Positions 23,101-32,821 of a DNA stretch of 64,000 nt are shown here, piece by piece. Within the stretch, counting starts at the first letter, position 1. Each line of letters starts with the position of its first letter. The position numbers and the translations under genes are program-made. Under the pieces are notes generated by a model that ran no database searches, had not been told where the DNA came from, and saw only the letters and a list, made by a program, of their open reading frames with translations. The stretch spans positions 19,517,501-19,581,500 of the forward strand of contig CM042023.1 of the NCBI GenBank assembly GCA_023525975.1, given 5' to 3'. This DNA comes from Smallanthus sonchifolius. Its lineage: Eukaryota > Streptophyta > Magnoliopsida > Asterales > Asteraceae.

Positions 23101-25212
23101 CTGATCAGGGTCACTGTCGTGTGGGTGCTTTTACAGAGAAAGGAGATGGACGAATATCAGGTTTCTCAGCTGCTGATTGGGCAGGTTGCCCTATTTCATG
23201 ACGATCTACAACTGGATATTGTGTATTCGTTGGAGGAAATCTGGTATCTTGGAAGAGCAAGAAGCATCACACGGTATCTAGATCAAGTGCAGAATCAGAA
23301 TATAGAGCAATGGCAGAAGTTACTTTAGAGATGCTTTGGATCCGTCGTCTTCTCAGAGAACTCGGGGTTGTCTCTAGTGACTTGATGAGGTTATATTGTG
23401 ATAGTCAGTCAGCTATACATATAGCCAAGAATCAAGTATTTCATGAGAGGACGAAACATATAGAGGTCGATTGTTACCCTATCAGGGATCGTGTGGTGGG
23501 CACTCAGGCTGATCCTTCATCCATCCAGCCGGTGTCAAGACAGAATTTCAACTCGCGGATATCTTCACGAAACCACTCCGAAAGGCACAGATAGATTTTA
23601 TATGTAGCAAGTTGGGCATGATTAACATCTATGCTCCAACTTGAGGAGGAGTGTTAATTGTAAATATTCTAGATATGTAGCCCATGTTGTATAGTCTACT
23701 AGCGCAAGCCCATGGGCCTTAGATAAGGGTTTATTAGGGTTTGTATCCTCTATAAATTCTATAAATAGAGGAGTTCTCTTCATTTGTAAAAATACCTTCA
23801 GTTAATAGATTACCAGTTTACCAGTTTACATCAATGTATTAAATAGCTATATTATTAAGATATTAATCTAATGTTTTGAAAAGTGAGATTTAAGCAGTTG
23901 TAATTAGTTAAATGCACTTTGAGTCACTCTTGACCAGTTTCATTTCTAACTCTCCCACACGTAAACAAACCTTCATGATTACTAAAACTCTTCCTTTCTC
24001 CAGTACTGCTGGAATGGAAGCGAGTGGAACTAGCAACATGAAATTTTCCATGAACGGTTGCATCTTAATTGGGACATTAGATGGGGCAAATGTGGAAATA
24101 AGGGAAGAAGTGGGAGAAGACAATTTTTTCCTTTTTGGTGCTCAAGCCCACGAGATAGCAGGGCTCCGGAAGGAAAGAGCCGAGGGAAAGGTAAACTAAA
24201 ATTACCTATTTATCCCTTCATTTAACCTATATTGATAGGCTTTTAATCCCATCCCACACAATGTCTCTAATTTTCATAAATATGTCATATTTGGTGATTT
24301 CACCTATTTATTCCTTCAATTAATCAGATTTGCTAAACACTAATATATGTTATTAATTTATTATCTTGGTATCGTAGATTCTACCTGTAGAAGCACAACC
24401 AAACACTATCTTCTACTAATTTTTATTTAATATCACATAATAACTTTCAGAACACGCATTTAAATCTTCCATAATGGCCCTCTTCATCGAGTTGATATTC
24501 CTCTGTACAGTTTGTGCCTGACGCACGTTTTGAAGAAGTAAAGGAATATGTAAGAAGTGGTGCATTTGGGCCTTACAATTATGATGATTTAATGGCATCT
24601 TTAGAAGGTAATGAAGGCTTTGGTCGTGGTGACTACTTCCTCATTGGCAAAGACTTCCCGAGTTATATAGAATGCCAAGAGAAGGTCGACGAGGCATATA
24701 GAGACCAAAAGGTCAGTTCACAATCTTCTGCAATCTTAGTTATGCATTTTTTCATTGTAGTTAAATGCAGCATTTTGGACCCATTTACCTGCAAATGGGT
24801 TGATTAAGGATATGTTATATCTTTAACTGGTCAAATAGGTAAAAGAATAAATGATAGCCGAAAAGAAAACAGTTTAAACGGGTCAAAAGCCGCTCAAATA
24901 AAAAAAATGTTTGAATAATTGGGCAAAAGTGTTTCAGATCAACCCATATATGTTTTGAATTAAATTAAAGGGACGTTTAAATTTAACGGGCCTAAAGCCC
25001 TTGCTTTTTTTTCATAACCCTATAGAGCCGGGCCTGGCACAAACACAGATGTATGTCAGGATCACCCAGTCATGTAACTGAATTCTGTCTTGCAGAGATG
25101 GACCAGGATGTCAATCTTGAACTCAGCCGGGTCATACAAGTTCAGCAGTGATCGAACAATTCATGAGTATGCTCGAGACATATGGAACATTCAACCTCTC
25201 GAACTACCCTGA
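5200..25212 (+). CDS. PHS1: Alpha-glucan phosphorylase, plastidic L-type (15 exons)
   Basis: Starch phosphorylase (EC 2.4.1.1) reversibly transfers glucosyl units between alpha-1,4-glucan ends and glucose-1-phosphate in plastids. Exons: 5200-5413, 5900-6144, 6676-6777, 9924-10100, 10176-10451, 11432-11703, 12484-12601, 12678-13049, 13383-13535, 13747-13875, 14302-14538, 14668-14744, 24004-24190, 24511-24711, 25096-25212. All use GT-AG junctions and the phases join to 958 residues. Residues 1 to ~50 (MAYCCATASTLGGGAPTLLD) resemble a plastid transit peptide. GNGGLGRLASCF is in exon 4. The pyridoxal-phosphate lysine is about K804 in ASGTSNMKFSMNG. Exon 8 carries the acidic insertion between the two catalytic halves that marks plastidic L-type enzymes (about residues 503-556), shorter than I recall for potato. 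Introns 3 (3.1 kb) and 12 (9.3 kb) are swollen by retrotransposons, yet no exon is hit. Confidence 0.95.
7731..9006 (-). pseudogene. Copia-type gag with zinc knuckle and protease motif, frameshifted
   Basis: From 9006 leftwards the frame reads MAEDGKIRIEKFNGTDFAWW, the start of a copia gag. Near 8650-8670 it shifts frame and resumes at the conserved VPDHINNINSILS segment. Further on are a zinc knuckle (CNEVGHVKSQC; its first Cys of the usual CxxC pair reads S) and a retropepsin-like WVMDSGSSFHAM. The frame then runs through the start of the pre-integrase region and stops at 7731. This is all the coding capacity left between the LTRs. One frameshift separates the two halves, so no full gag is now made. 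Confidence 0.88.
9457..9468 (-). other. Primer-binding site complementary to initiator Met-tRNA
   Basis: The minus strand reads TGGTATCAGAGC, two bases inside the right LTR. This is the standard copia primer-binding site for the 3' end of initiator tRNA-Met, and it fixes the element's orientation. Confidence 0.9.
10989..11309. mobile_element. hAT-type MITE in PHS1 intron 5
   Basis: A 321 bp element with termini TAGAGATGGCAA and TTGCCCCCTCTA, which are inverted apart from one or two mismatches. It is flanked by GCCAAAGG and GCCAAAAA, an 8 bp target duplication with two mismatches. No coding capacity is expected or seen. Confidence 0.65.
11809..12065. mobile_element. Second hAT-type MITE of the same terminus family, PHS1 intron 6
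   Basis: A 257 bp element opens with TAGAGGTGACGA and closes with TTGCCATCTCTA, the same terminal sequence class as the copy in intron 5. The flanks CTTTTTTG and CTGTATTG match at 6 of 8 positions, consistent with an old 8 bp duplication. Confidence 0.55.
14888..15050 (+). repeat. 5' LTR of the outer copia element
   Basis: About 163 bp matching the right LTR at 23652. The end is uncertain because the two copies diverge after GTTTACCAG. The CCAGAGC that follows may be a decayed primer-binding site. Confidence 0.8.
15854..16786 (+). pseudogene. Gag of the nested copia element, with an in-frame stop
   Basis: Starts MDSKQIHSALMVTNIRNFIP, a UBN2-type copia gag, and reads to a TAA at 16334-16336. 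The same frame resumes at once and continues through a Q-rich, RGRGRGRGRYGRG and proline-rich tail to 16786. I see no CCHC knuckle; the RG-rich tract takes that position. The single stop shows the copy is inactive. Confidence 0.85.
16760..18105 (+). pseudogene. Integrase region of the nested copia element
   Basis: Pol resumes in a different frame from gag at DPYGFDVKDFQTRTPVLRCN, the pre-integrase region that normally follows protease. No DSG/DTG protease motif lies between gag and this point, so protease was deleted. The H-H-C-C zinc module (HHRLGHPRSP and CQSCVFGKH) and catalytic acidic residues in IIHSDLWTSP, LQCDNGKEYD and SSQNGKSERKIR are present. A proline/threonine-rich linker leads to a frameshift stop at 18103-18105. 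Confidence 0.85.
18107..19723 (+). pseudogene. Reverse transcriptase and RNase H of the nested copia element
   Basis: The open frame begins MTGISKLRQPFHN just after the frameshift. It holds the copia RT signature (YKARLVCDGRSQQ, QLDVKNAFLHG, the YVDD catalytic motif in LLYVDDILLV) and RNase H (DADWAGCPDTRCSTLGYC, SSAEAEYRGVAN, TKHIEIDIHFVREKV, ADIFTKGLP). It ends at TAG 19721-19723 inside the right LTR. The domain set is intact over 538 residues, unlike the upstream part. Confidence 0.92.
19716..19885 (+). repeat. 3' LTR of the nested copia element
   Basis: Begins TGTATTAGCTGTACC after the purine-rich GCGGGGG tract. The right end is placed at TGTCA because TTCTT follows and also precedes the left LTR. 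Confidence 0.6.
20223..23594 (+). pseudogene. Pol of the outer copia element, several frameshifts and stops
   Basis: From ATG 20223 (MGHRKNDARTFTVTKEEY) the frame runs through protease (WVTDSGATHHM), the integrase zinc module (HCRLGHPS, CESCQLGK) and integrase core (VHSDVWGP, LHTDNAKEY, SQQNGVVERKNRH). It shifts frame near 21420 and again between 21950 and 22074. RT follows (QLDVKNVFLNG, VVYVDDIIVTG) to a TAG at 23037-23039 where a Trp codon would be expected. RNase H fragments occur in other frames up to 23594 (LYCDSQSAIHIAKN, ERTKHIEVDC). No gag domain is recognisable between the LTR and this start. Confidence 0.9.
23652..23830 (+). repeat. 3' LTR of the outer copia element
   Basis: 179 bp beginning TGTTAATTGTAAATATTC after the polypurine tract and ending TTTACA directly before the TCAAT duplication. 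Confidence 0.85.
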
Positions 25213-25272
25213 TTTCACCCCTCACCAAAACATGTAATATGCATAGAAGACCAATATCTATTTGTTGATGTC

Positions 25273-25278
25273 AATAAA
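25273..25278 (+). terminator. PHS1: Candidate polyadenylation signal of PHS1
   Basis: AATAAA lies 61 bp after the TGA stop in AT-rich DNA. It is the only canonical hexamer close to the stop. Confidence 0.55.
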
Positions 25279-26239
25279 ATCTGTATGCATTTTAATCCCC
25301 GCACAAAATGTTCACTTTTTGATGATTTTGTAATATAATTAAGCTTTCCGACGTCTAGAAAGGGATTATTTGACGAATGTTTTGAATGAAACCAAGCACG
25401 CTTGGTAATGGTAGAAAAAGAATCTTTGAAATGTCATCATTGCTTATTCAAATTCAAATTGTAAGTATTGTACTGGAGATAACTAGGATTTGACACGAAA
25501 ACATTACATGAACTTAACATGATACTCATGTGTTTGGGTTTAATCTAAACGGGTTCGGGTTAGTTTCAAGTTGAACTCACGAATACATTTTAGCTAAATG
25601 GTTCGGGTTTTGGTCAACCTAGCGGGTTCATGGGTTGATCATTTTACTTTCGTAACTTTTTGAGGTGATTCATAACCTAAATTAGTTGAGTATTTTATGT
25701 CAATTTAAAATTAAAAGAAGAAATAGAGAAATTTTTGTAGTTTAAATGTAATTATTTTATAAATTTTTACATGTTTAGTTGTAATTTTGCAATTTTAGAA
25801 TATTATTATGAAAAAAAAAGATGTAAATATTCTTTTCGGGTTAAACTGGTTATGTTTATGTCGTTTTTGAGTTTTGGTCTGAACAATATTTTTAGTTTCG
25901 TGTCAAGTTCTACCCGTTAACCCATAAAGTTTATCCGTTTAAAACCAACGAAGGAATGTGTGCAATGATCCATCGCACTTGCTTGAAAAGTGTGGCGTAG
26001 GCAATGAGGAGGGTGTGTTGCTTTGGTTTACCACAATGCCACATCACCCTCACTGCACCTTCGGTGAGGGTATAACACCCACCCTAATGAGGTATAATTA
26101 CCCATCTGCATACAAATATACTCACGTTCTTAAAAGGAAAGAAATAACACAAATTAACACTTTTCACCAATAACACTTAATATGCATTAGTTACTTACAA
26201 AAGTTCATCTAATTTCACCAATAACTTTTATATCATGTG
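25279..26239. other. Intergenic DNA, degenerate repeats
   Basis: No gene recognised. Bases 25480-25930 contain GGGTTCGGGTT, GGGTTAAAC and similar motifs typical of old plant MITE copies. Bases 25950-26090 are C/A-rich and include ACACCC motifs seen again near 33100-33360, so they may belong to one MITE family. Confidence 0.4.
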
Positions 26240-26249
26240 GCTACTTAAA

Positions 26250-26443
26250 ATTTTTTTTTACAACCAAGGTCCGGACACCCGGGATCACCCTGTCAAACGG
26301 ATAACCCTTCCATCCGAAGAACAGAAGCGTGGTGACCTGGCCCCCTGGCTCAACCTGGAACATTTTATCCCAAGTGAGACTCGAACCCATGACCTTCTAT
26401 TTGAAAAGTCATAAGACTACCATTCAACCAGAAGGCTAGTGGT
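26250..26443 (-). mobile_element. tRNA-derived SINE
   Basis: About 194 bp on the minus strand. The head has an A-box-like TGGTTGAATGGTAG and a B-box-like GGTTCGAGTCTC, i.e. an internal RNA polymerase III promoter. The tail is a T/A run on the left side. The flanks GCTACTTAAA and GCTATTTAAA form a 10 bp duplication with one mismatch. Confidence 0.75.
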
Positions 26444-26611
26444 GCTATTTAAATATTACTAAAACTACAATTTACAAACAACCTTTTGTGAGTAAATACT
26501 ATTTAATTAACGGTGATTAAAAAGTCAATAAAAACACGCCATATGGCACAACATTAACCACATCTTTTTTGATGTGTACACGTAGGCCATAGCTGTTAAA
26601 TAGCTAACCAT

Positions 26612-26782
26612 TGGTCATTTGGTGCAATGGTAGTCCGAAGACTTTCCATAGTGGAGGTCTTGGGTTTGAATCCGGGCCACAACAAAAAAAGGGTCTGTGG
26701 CCAGGTCAGGGGGTTTACCCAGATGGGGGGTTCGTTCTGAAATGAGCTGCCCTGAATATCTAGGTATTGTCGTTAAAAAAAA
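26612..26782 (+). mobile_element. tRNA-derived SINE, short
   Basis: About 171 bp with A box TGGTGCAATGGTAG and B box GGGTTTGAATCC, ending in a run of A. It is flanked by AATAGCTAACCAT and AATAGCCAACCAT, a 13 bp target duplication with one mismatch. Confidence 0.8.
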
Positions 26783-26795
26783 AATAGCCAACCAT

Positions 26796-28566
26796 GTTTA
26801 TTTCGTTCACAAAAGTTGTTAAGAGCTACCCATATGTTTACTGTTGTTGACACTTTTACCTCTCCCGTTTTTTGTCAACAAAGTTGTTAACAGGTAGTCA
26901 CATGTTTCCTGTTGTATACATTTTTACCCCTCTACGTAATAACGGAATTTTCATACCCTCATGAGTCATGGCTCATACGCAATTATTAGTTTTTCACCCT
27001 ATTACTTTGTTCGTTGTTTTTAAATACTTTTTATTCGGTTTTATAAAATTTAATAATTTTCAATTTTCACCTTATCACTTTGTTCATTGTTTTATATACT
27101 TTTTTACTTTGTTTTATAAATTTTAATGTAAATATTATTGATGTTATATACGGTTTTCTAATATTTTTTAATTAATATAATACTACTTAAATATTACTCC
27201 AATTCCAATATATAATTATCTAAAACCATAATTTTTTTATGTGTAAACTTTTGTTAGCGTAAACTTTTCGGTCAAAATGTATTGCCTTCTTGCTATTCAC
27301 CCATTTAACACAAGCATTCATACATGCTTAACTCACACAATTCATTACTTTTCATGGTTGATTTAACACCATAATGATATTTCATTTGTCTGTATCATTA
27401 GAGTATTCACAATAAAGATGTCTAAAACCAACAAAAAACGTGCCTAATCAGCTGTCACATCAGAAAAACACTTATTCTTCAAAAACATAAAAAACCATCC
27501 AATAAGGAGACCCAAAAACATTGTCACGTCATCACCACATTTTACATTTATTTCTATTTACCAATCTTTATACTTTAATAAAATATGTAAAAGATATTTA
27601 AATAATTTTCGTTAGAAAAATTTAAAAATTAGATATGTAAAAGACCGCAACTACGACTGCACCCATCAAAATATCATCGGCCTAGGATGCTGATGAATCC
27701 ATTTTTAGAAAAAAAATGGAGAATGATTAGAGGTATTTAAAAAAAATTAGAAAGTGAAAAAGTGTGAAAAATAGTAAATAGTTTATGCATTTATAAGATT
27801 TAAAATTTAAATTTAAAATTATTATTATTTTTTAAATTTATAGTCATTGAGCGGCTTGATTTTCCTTGAAATTTGACAATGTTTATTCTTCCACGAGTGT
27901 GACCCAGCCCACGGAGACACCACCCACGCAATTTTCCTTGAAATTTGGCAATGTTTATTCTTCCACGAGCGTGACCAGTCCATAGAGACACCACCCACGC
28001 ATGGGTGTACCTACATACAAGCCATGGGGGGACAGCTGCCCTACATGAAAAAAATATTTTTAGTGTTATATATACGTTAAAATCTCAATCGCCCCCATAA
28101 AATTTCACAATAGCCCCCATGAAAAAATTTTAGCGTTATATACTCGTTATATATCGCTAGTCAACCGACCTAAAAAAATTCCGACCCCCATGAAAAAAAT
28201 TTCTAGGTCCGCCACTACACTCACGACCCGTGAGTATGGGTCCTATGTAGCAAGCGCCCCCCTCACCGTCACGGACCGTAATATACTAATATTTATTAAA
28301 CATGTTTAAATAGTAATTTGATGTCTTACGTCCCTATTTCTAAAAAAAACTATATTGGGTTCACATGTATGTATGTCTATATCTTGATAATAGTCCAAAT
28401 TAATTACATACAATTAGTTTTAAACATCATCTTAACATTTCTTGGCCATTAAAAACGACCTAACATCAATTTTCATCTCTAAAAAAATCAAATGACAAGT
28501 TACCAATCCACTCCCCTTGCTTTTATTAAATAATTAGTTTCTTTATTTCTTACATATGCTGTTAAG
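26796..28566. other. AT-rich intergenic DNA with a short tandem duplication
   Basis: No gene seen. A 72 bp unit beginning ATTTTCCTTGAAATTTG is duplicated in tandem at 27859-28000. Bases 28020-28215 contain C-rich and A-rich motifs (GGGGGGACAGCTGCCC, CTAGGTCCGCCAC) that recur in plant repeat families. The rest is low complexity. Confidence 0.45.
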
Positions 28567-29257
28567 AGTAAACTCTCTTTTTCGTCCCTTTAGTTTAGTC
28601 ACTTTTATCAGTTTCACCCAACAAGTTTATTTTTCTTCTGTGTATCCTCGTGGTTTACAAAACTTGCCACTTTCATCCAATCAATTAACTTCATCCATGT
28701 TTTAATGTTAAATGAGTGGTATTTAGATCTTTTTATATATTTCTTTATTTTATCAGTATTTTAAACACTTAGCTATCCCCCCATCCCTTAAACCATGTTT
28801 TAGTTGGGTTGTTGACCATGGAAATACGATCGTAAGTCAAGAACGGGAGCCGGAAATCAGGAAATCGGGATTCAGTTACAATCGACTTTGAAGGGTTGTT
28901 GAATGGGGCAAATACGATCGTAATTCAAGAAGATCGATCGCAATTCAAGAAGTTGATAGCCACAGGGCCGATCGTAATTCAAGAAGATGATGGCCACAAA
29001 GACGATCGTAATAGGGTAACTAGGTTAATACGGTTTAAGGGGATGGGGGAATAATTAAGGGTTTAAAACACTGACAAAAAATATATAAAAAAGACCTAAA
29101 TACCCCTCATTTAACGTTAAAATATGAATGAAGTTAACTGATTGGATGAAAATTGCTTGTTTTGTAAACCACGAGGATGCACAGGAGAAAAATCAACAAC
29201 TTTTGGATGAAACTGGCAAAAGTGACTAAACCATAGGGACGAAAATGACAGTTTACT
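28567..29257. mobile_element. Fold-back element with ~230 bp terminal inverted repeats
   Basis: The left arm (28567 to ~28800) and right arm (~29030-29257) are imperfect reverse complements over about 230 bp: AGTAAACTCTCTTTTTCGTC outward on the left, and its counterpart GACGAAAATGACAGTTTACT on the right. The core repeats ACGATCGTAATTCAAGAAG several times. No coding frame. No clear target duplication was found. It could be a Mutator-like MITE. Confidence 0.75.
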
Positions 29258-29261
29258 ATAA

Positions 29262-29587
29262 TCTATACTATATAATAAATAAAGTTTTTTCATGCTATGT
29301 GTCGCCTCCATATTCATTCTCATCATTTTTTTCCCACATCTCTCTCTTATTAAATACACCTCTATATTTTAATAATAATATATTTTTTTAAAGAAAATAC
29401 TAATCTTTATATTAATAAATCTCCTACATATTTTGACGAGTGTATGTGTTAACAGTTTATATTGTATTCCACGGTTTTATTCTAACACGTGTAAAAAACA
29501 CGAGATTTTTAAAGAATAAATTTTTTATTACTCAATATATAATATTACATTTATTCAACTCGTGTAATACACAAGATTTTAACCTAG
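29262..29587 (+). mobile_element. Non-autonomous Helitron-like element
   Basis: A 326 bp element begins TCTATACTATATAATAAATA and ends CTAG with the imperfect hairpin CTCGTGTAATACACAAG just before the end. It sits between an A and a T, as Helitrons do, with no target duplication. The same termini recur several times in this window. Confidence 0.7.
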
Positions 29588-30340
29588 TATTAATATAATT
29601 GCATTGGATTTTAGGATGTTGCAATTTACCTGTTTAGAAAAACAATTAAACCGGTAAAGAAGATTAACAAATGGATAAACATGGAGTACACATACCATCA
29701 CTTGCGGTCTTGTTCAAATCATTTAATGATCCAACATAATAGAGAGAGAGAGAGAGTAAGTTTTTAACTACAAAGAGGAAGATGTACAATTGAGATCAAG
29801 AATTGATTTTCATGTACGTTAAAGAGGTAGATGGAGAATTGATATGAAGATGAAGGTGTAGAAATAATGTGTGCTTATAAAACTCAGATACAAGGCTTGT
29901 AGTCTAGCGATATCATGGTGTGTAGTAAAATGTTTTGGTGGCCGAGGGTTGTAGACCCATGTGGACATTGGTGTAGATTTAGGAATAGGTTTAGAGAGTG
30001 TGTGGGTAAGCTGTTCTAAAAAAAATATAAAATACAGATTTTGCGCTTGAGGTGAAAAAATGATTTTCAACGTTTTTATTTTTTTACGATTGTGTGCTTG
30101 AGGTGACTGGACTACTTTTTCGTAACTTGAAATAAATACTCAATTTTTCACGTTTACGTAATTGAAGTAATTTCTTTCTTTTTTATTCTAACCTTTTGGT
30201 AATTGTCTATGTTGGCACTTTGATACTTAACATAATTTAAACCTAATTCACATAACCTTAGCTTTTGTGAAAGTTAGTTTAATGTACAATCACAAGTCTA
30301 ACTAACACTTAGTTTTGAATTTAGTTTGTTTATACCAATA

Positions 30341-30710
30341 CTAGGTTAAATTCCCGTGTGTTACACGGGTTAAATAAATACAATTATAATATTATATATT
30401 AAGTAATAAAAAAATTATTTTTTTAAAACTCGTGTTTTTATACGGGTTGAATAACCCGTGAAATACAATATAATCTGTTAACACATATACTTGTCAAAAT
30501 ATGTTGGAAGATTTATTAATACATAGATTAGTATTTTCTTTAAAAAAATATTATTAATAAATTATAAAGATGTATTTAATAAGAGAGAGGTGTATTTAAT
30601 GAAAATATAAAGGTGTATTTAATAAGAGAGAGACGGAAAAAAAAATGATAAGAATAAATATGAAGGTGACATGTGGCATTGAAAAACCTTTATTTATTAT
30701 ATAGTATAGA
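30341..30710 (-). mobile_element. Non-autonomous Helitron-like element
   Basis: A 370 bp copy of the same family in the opposite orientation. On the plus strand it opens A|CTAGGTTAAATT followed by the hairpin CCCGTGTGTTACACGGG and closes TATAGTATAGA|T. Confidence 0.75.
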
Positions 30711-30930
30711 TATTTGCTCCTCTGCACCAAATATGATGCTATCTCAATGAATCACATACAAAAGAATATACTCCTACCCAGTGTGACATGATAATGTGAG
30801 ATATGATAAAAGTGACCTTGAGAGGTAGAGTTGTTCAAAAAGATTCTCTTCCAAAACCTTTATTTTTCATCTAAACACAATATGAAACTAAAAAAATCAA
30901 CAAGACACATGACATCACTATGAACCCATG

Positions 30931-31476
30931 TTAGCTTGAACCCCACGTCACCATTGTTGATACCTCCCTCAAGAAGTCAAGATCAGGACTAACATGACTA
31001 TGAACATCTGGATTGCTGTTATGGACCCTCTTGTGGCAACCCAAGGCCCAACCCGACCCGAATTCCTTCAAGCAAATTGGACAATTATGGCCCTTTGATC
31101 TCCTTTTCAACTCAAGTGAAATGTCAGAATCAGCAGCATCCATGTCCCCAAAATCTTGGTCACATGACCCTGGTAATTTCTTGGGTAATTTGTACTTCAC
31201 CGGACTCGACCCAGCCCGACCCGGGTTCAGTTGGCCCGACCCGGATTCAAAAATCAAATCTTTTTTCAAACCCAGTTTAGAAAAGGCAAATTCAGCTTGA
31301 CTTGAATTTACCAATTTAACCTCATCAAAATTCCTCACTCCCCTGGAAAGCATCATCAAGCAAATAGCCCCTTTTTCAACTTCATCATCACAATAACTCA
31401 AACCAGTACAATCTTGATTAGGCTTAGGAGACTTGTACCTTGTGCATGATCTCTTTTTCCTCACTGGAGTTGCTAC

Positions 31477-31522
<46 letters not shown>

Positions 31523-32076
31523 CCATCATCATAATGTCCCCCTGATGACACTAAAGACACTTCATCAAACTGCTGAGATCTTCTATTGGAATGACATCTC
31601 ATATGACCATACAAAGCCTTCAAAGAATTAAACCCCTTGCCACATTTTTCACACACACAATCCTTCATTGAACCTTTTCTTGAATCACATCTTTTCTTGC
31701 AAAATTCACCATAATCTTTGCTTGAATTCGAAACCCTCCAAGATCTTTTCGGGTTCTCTCTTAACACATACACATTAGCCCTACAATCTTGGTCAACACT
31801 CAATTCTTGTTGACTTTTCGTGATCATCATCACACCACCACCATTTTCTTGCATACTCTGTTTTCTGCAATTAGGATCATAATCTTGTGTAATACCTCTA
31901 ATTTTCTTGATTCCTTGATCACCATCATCATTAACAACATCAAGACTCTTTTGCTTTCTGCAGGCTGAAATTAGCGCTAAATGGCGCCTCATGTGACCTC
32001 CCAATTTCTTTCCATTCGAGAAACTCTGTTTACAAAACTTGCAAACATGAAACTTTTGTTCTTGATCTTGTTTCAT
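30931..32076 (-). CDS. C2H2 zinc-finger protein with three fingers (ZAT-like)
   Basis: A single-exon frame of 381 residues, intact from ATG at 32076. Three C2H2 fingers, each CX2CX12HX3H: residues 12-32 (CKFCKQSFSNGKKLGGHMRR, C12, C15, H28, H32), 142-162 (FNSLKALYGHMRCH) and 332-352 (SGWALGCHKRVH). Fingers use variants of the plant QALGGH helix (KKLGGH, KALYGH, WALGCH). Residues 233-247 (VEKGAICLMMLSRGV) match the L-box-like segment of ZAT proteins. Residues 183-199 are nearly pure Asp, encoded by an ATC/GAT microsatellite, followed by a basic PVRKKR stretch (possible nuclear signal). ISLEL at 319-323 is only weakly EAR-like. The likely role is sequence-specific transcriptional regulation in the nucleus. 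No intron is typical of the class. Confidence 0.92.
31480..31530 (-). repeat. Trinucleotide microsatellite coding for the Asp tract
   Basis: A run of (ATC)n on the plus strand gives GAT codons on the minus strand. It is in frame, so length changes of whole repeats alter only the number of Asp residues. Confidence 0.95.
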
Positions 32077-32404
32077 GGTTCAAGATCAAGAATACCCAGA
32101 TCAAGAATTAGCAGAAAGAATGAAGAGTGATCTCCAATTTTGAAGAATGTATCAAAAAACCCAATTGGAAATCATAAACCCTAAATTGATTTGGCGAAAT
32201 TATTTGGTAAAGAAGGGATCTTTAGCAAGAACAAGATCTCTTTCACACATGAAATCCGTCTCTCTCTCTCTCTCTAAGACATTCTTGTTCGTCTCTCTCT
32301 CTCACTCACGCGCACACACACTTGGTAGTTATGATCTGTGCCTTTTTAAAGGCTGTATATATATATGTGTGTATATATGTATATGTGTGTGTGAGAGAGA
32401 GTAG
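32077..32404 (-). promoter_or_regulatory. 5' UTR and promoter of the zinc-finger gene with CT and GT repeats
   Basis: The plus strand carries TCTCTCTCTCTCT near 32263-32275, TCTCTCTCTCTC near 32293-32304, and TATATATATATGTGTGTATA with GTGTGTGTGAGAGAGAG near 32349-32400. Read on the gene's strand these are GA and CA repeats upstream of the start. No TATA box could be fixed. Confidence 0.5.
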
Positions 32405-32501
32405 GAGTAGATGCTTGCGATGGAAGCAAATATACATTGATCCGCAGGGTCACCCTACCCTGTTGTACATAAAAAGTCTGAATCAAGAAAATTCACTTAA
32501 A

Positions 32502-32804
32502 AACCACCGGCTTTGGTCCAGTGGTAACGCAATGAAGGATTGAACGAATCACGCAAGTTCAAACCCGAGCCAAACCGGGTTTTAGTCCGGAGTGCGTTAC
32601 GCTAGCGGGTCTTGGCTCGTGTAGCGGCGCAACTGCTGTCAAGTGGCAGCAGGCTCCATGGTTTCCCGGGGAACGCCTAACCCCTCGCTCTGAACCCGCG
32701 GGCCCGGTTCAGACAACGTAGTGGTCAGGTATTGAGGAGTGATGGGTCTCCGACTTGTCGGAGATGCGACTGCCACTCAAAAATGAAAGTCGCCGTTCAA
32801 AAAA
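32502..32804 (+). mobile_element. SINE copy 1 of a ~300 bp family
   Basis: About 303 bp, from an A-box-like TGGTCCAGTGGTAACGC and B-box-like GTTCAAACC to a terminal A run. It is flanked by a perfect 17 bp target duplication (AAGAAAATTCACTTAAA, 32485-32501 and 32805-32821). The block beginning GGGTTTTAGTCCGGAGTGCG matches the copy at 45600 almost base for base. Confidence 0.88.
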
Positions 32805-32821
32805 AAGAAAATTCACTTAAA

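Larger units (their letters stand above)
14888..23830 (+). mobile_element. Outer Ty1/copia retrotransposon in PHS1 intron 12
   Basis: An 8943 bp element in the same orientation as PHS1, flanked by the 5 bp target duplication TCAAT (14883-14887 and 23831-23835). Its LTRs lie at 14888 to ~15050 and 23652-23830 and share a long near-identical block beginning TGTTAATTGTAAATATTC. The second LTR has an 11 bp internal duplication (CTATAAATT region) and an extra TTTACCAG. A polypurine tract TTGAGGAGGAG (23641-23651) precedes the right LTR. Another copia element is nested inside at ~15697-19885. The remaining pol is frameshifted and I see no gag. Confidence 0.92.

Noticed and set aside
26612..26782. 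tRNA gene candidate from the A and B boxes
   Set aside because: No cloverleaf or acceptor stem closes around the boxes; with an A tail and flanking duplication it is a SINE.
31013..31631. Plus-strand frames with a poly-His run
   Set aside because: Antisense of the zinc-finger gene; the His run is the complement of the Asp microsatellite.
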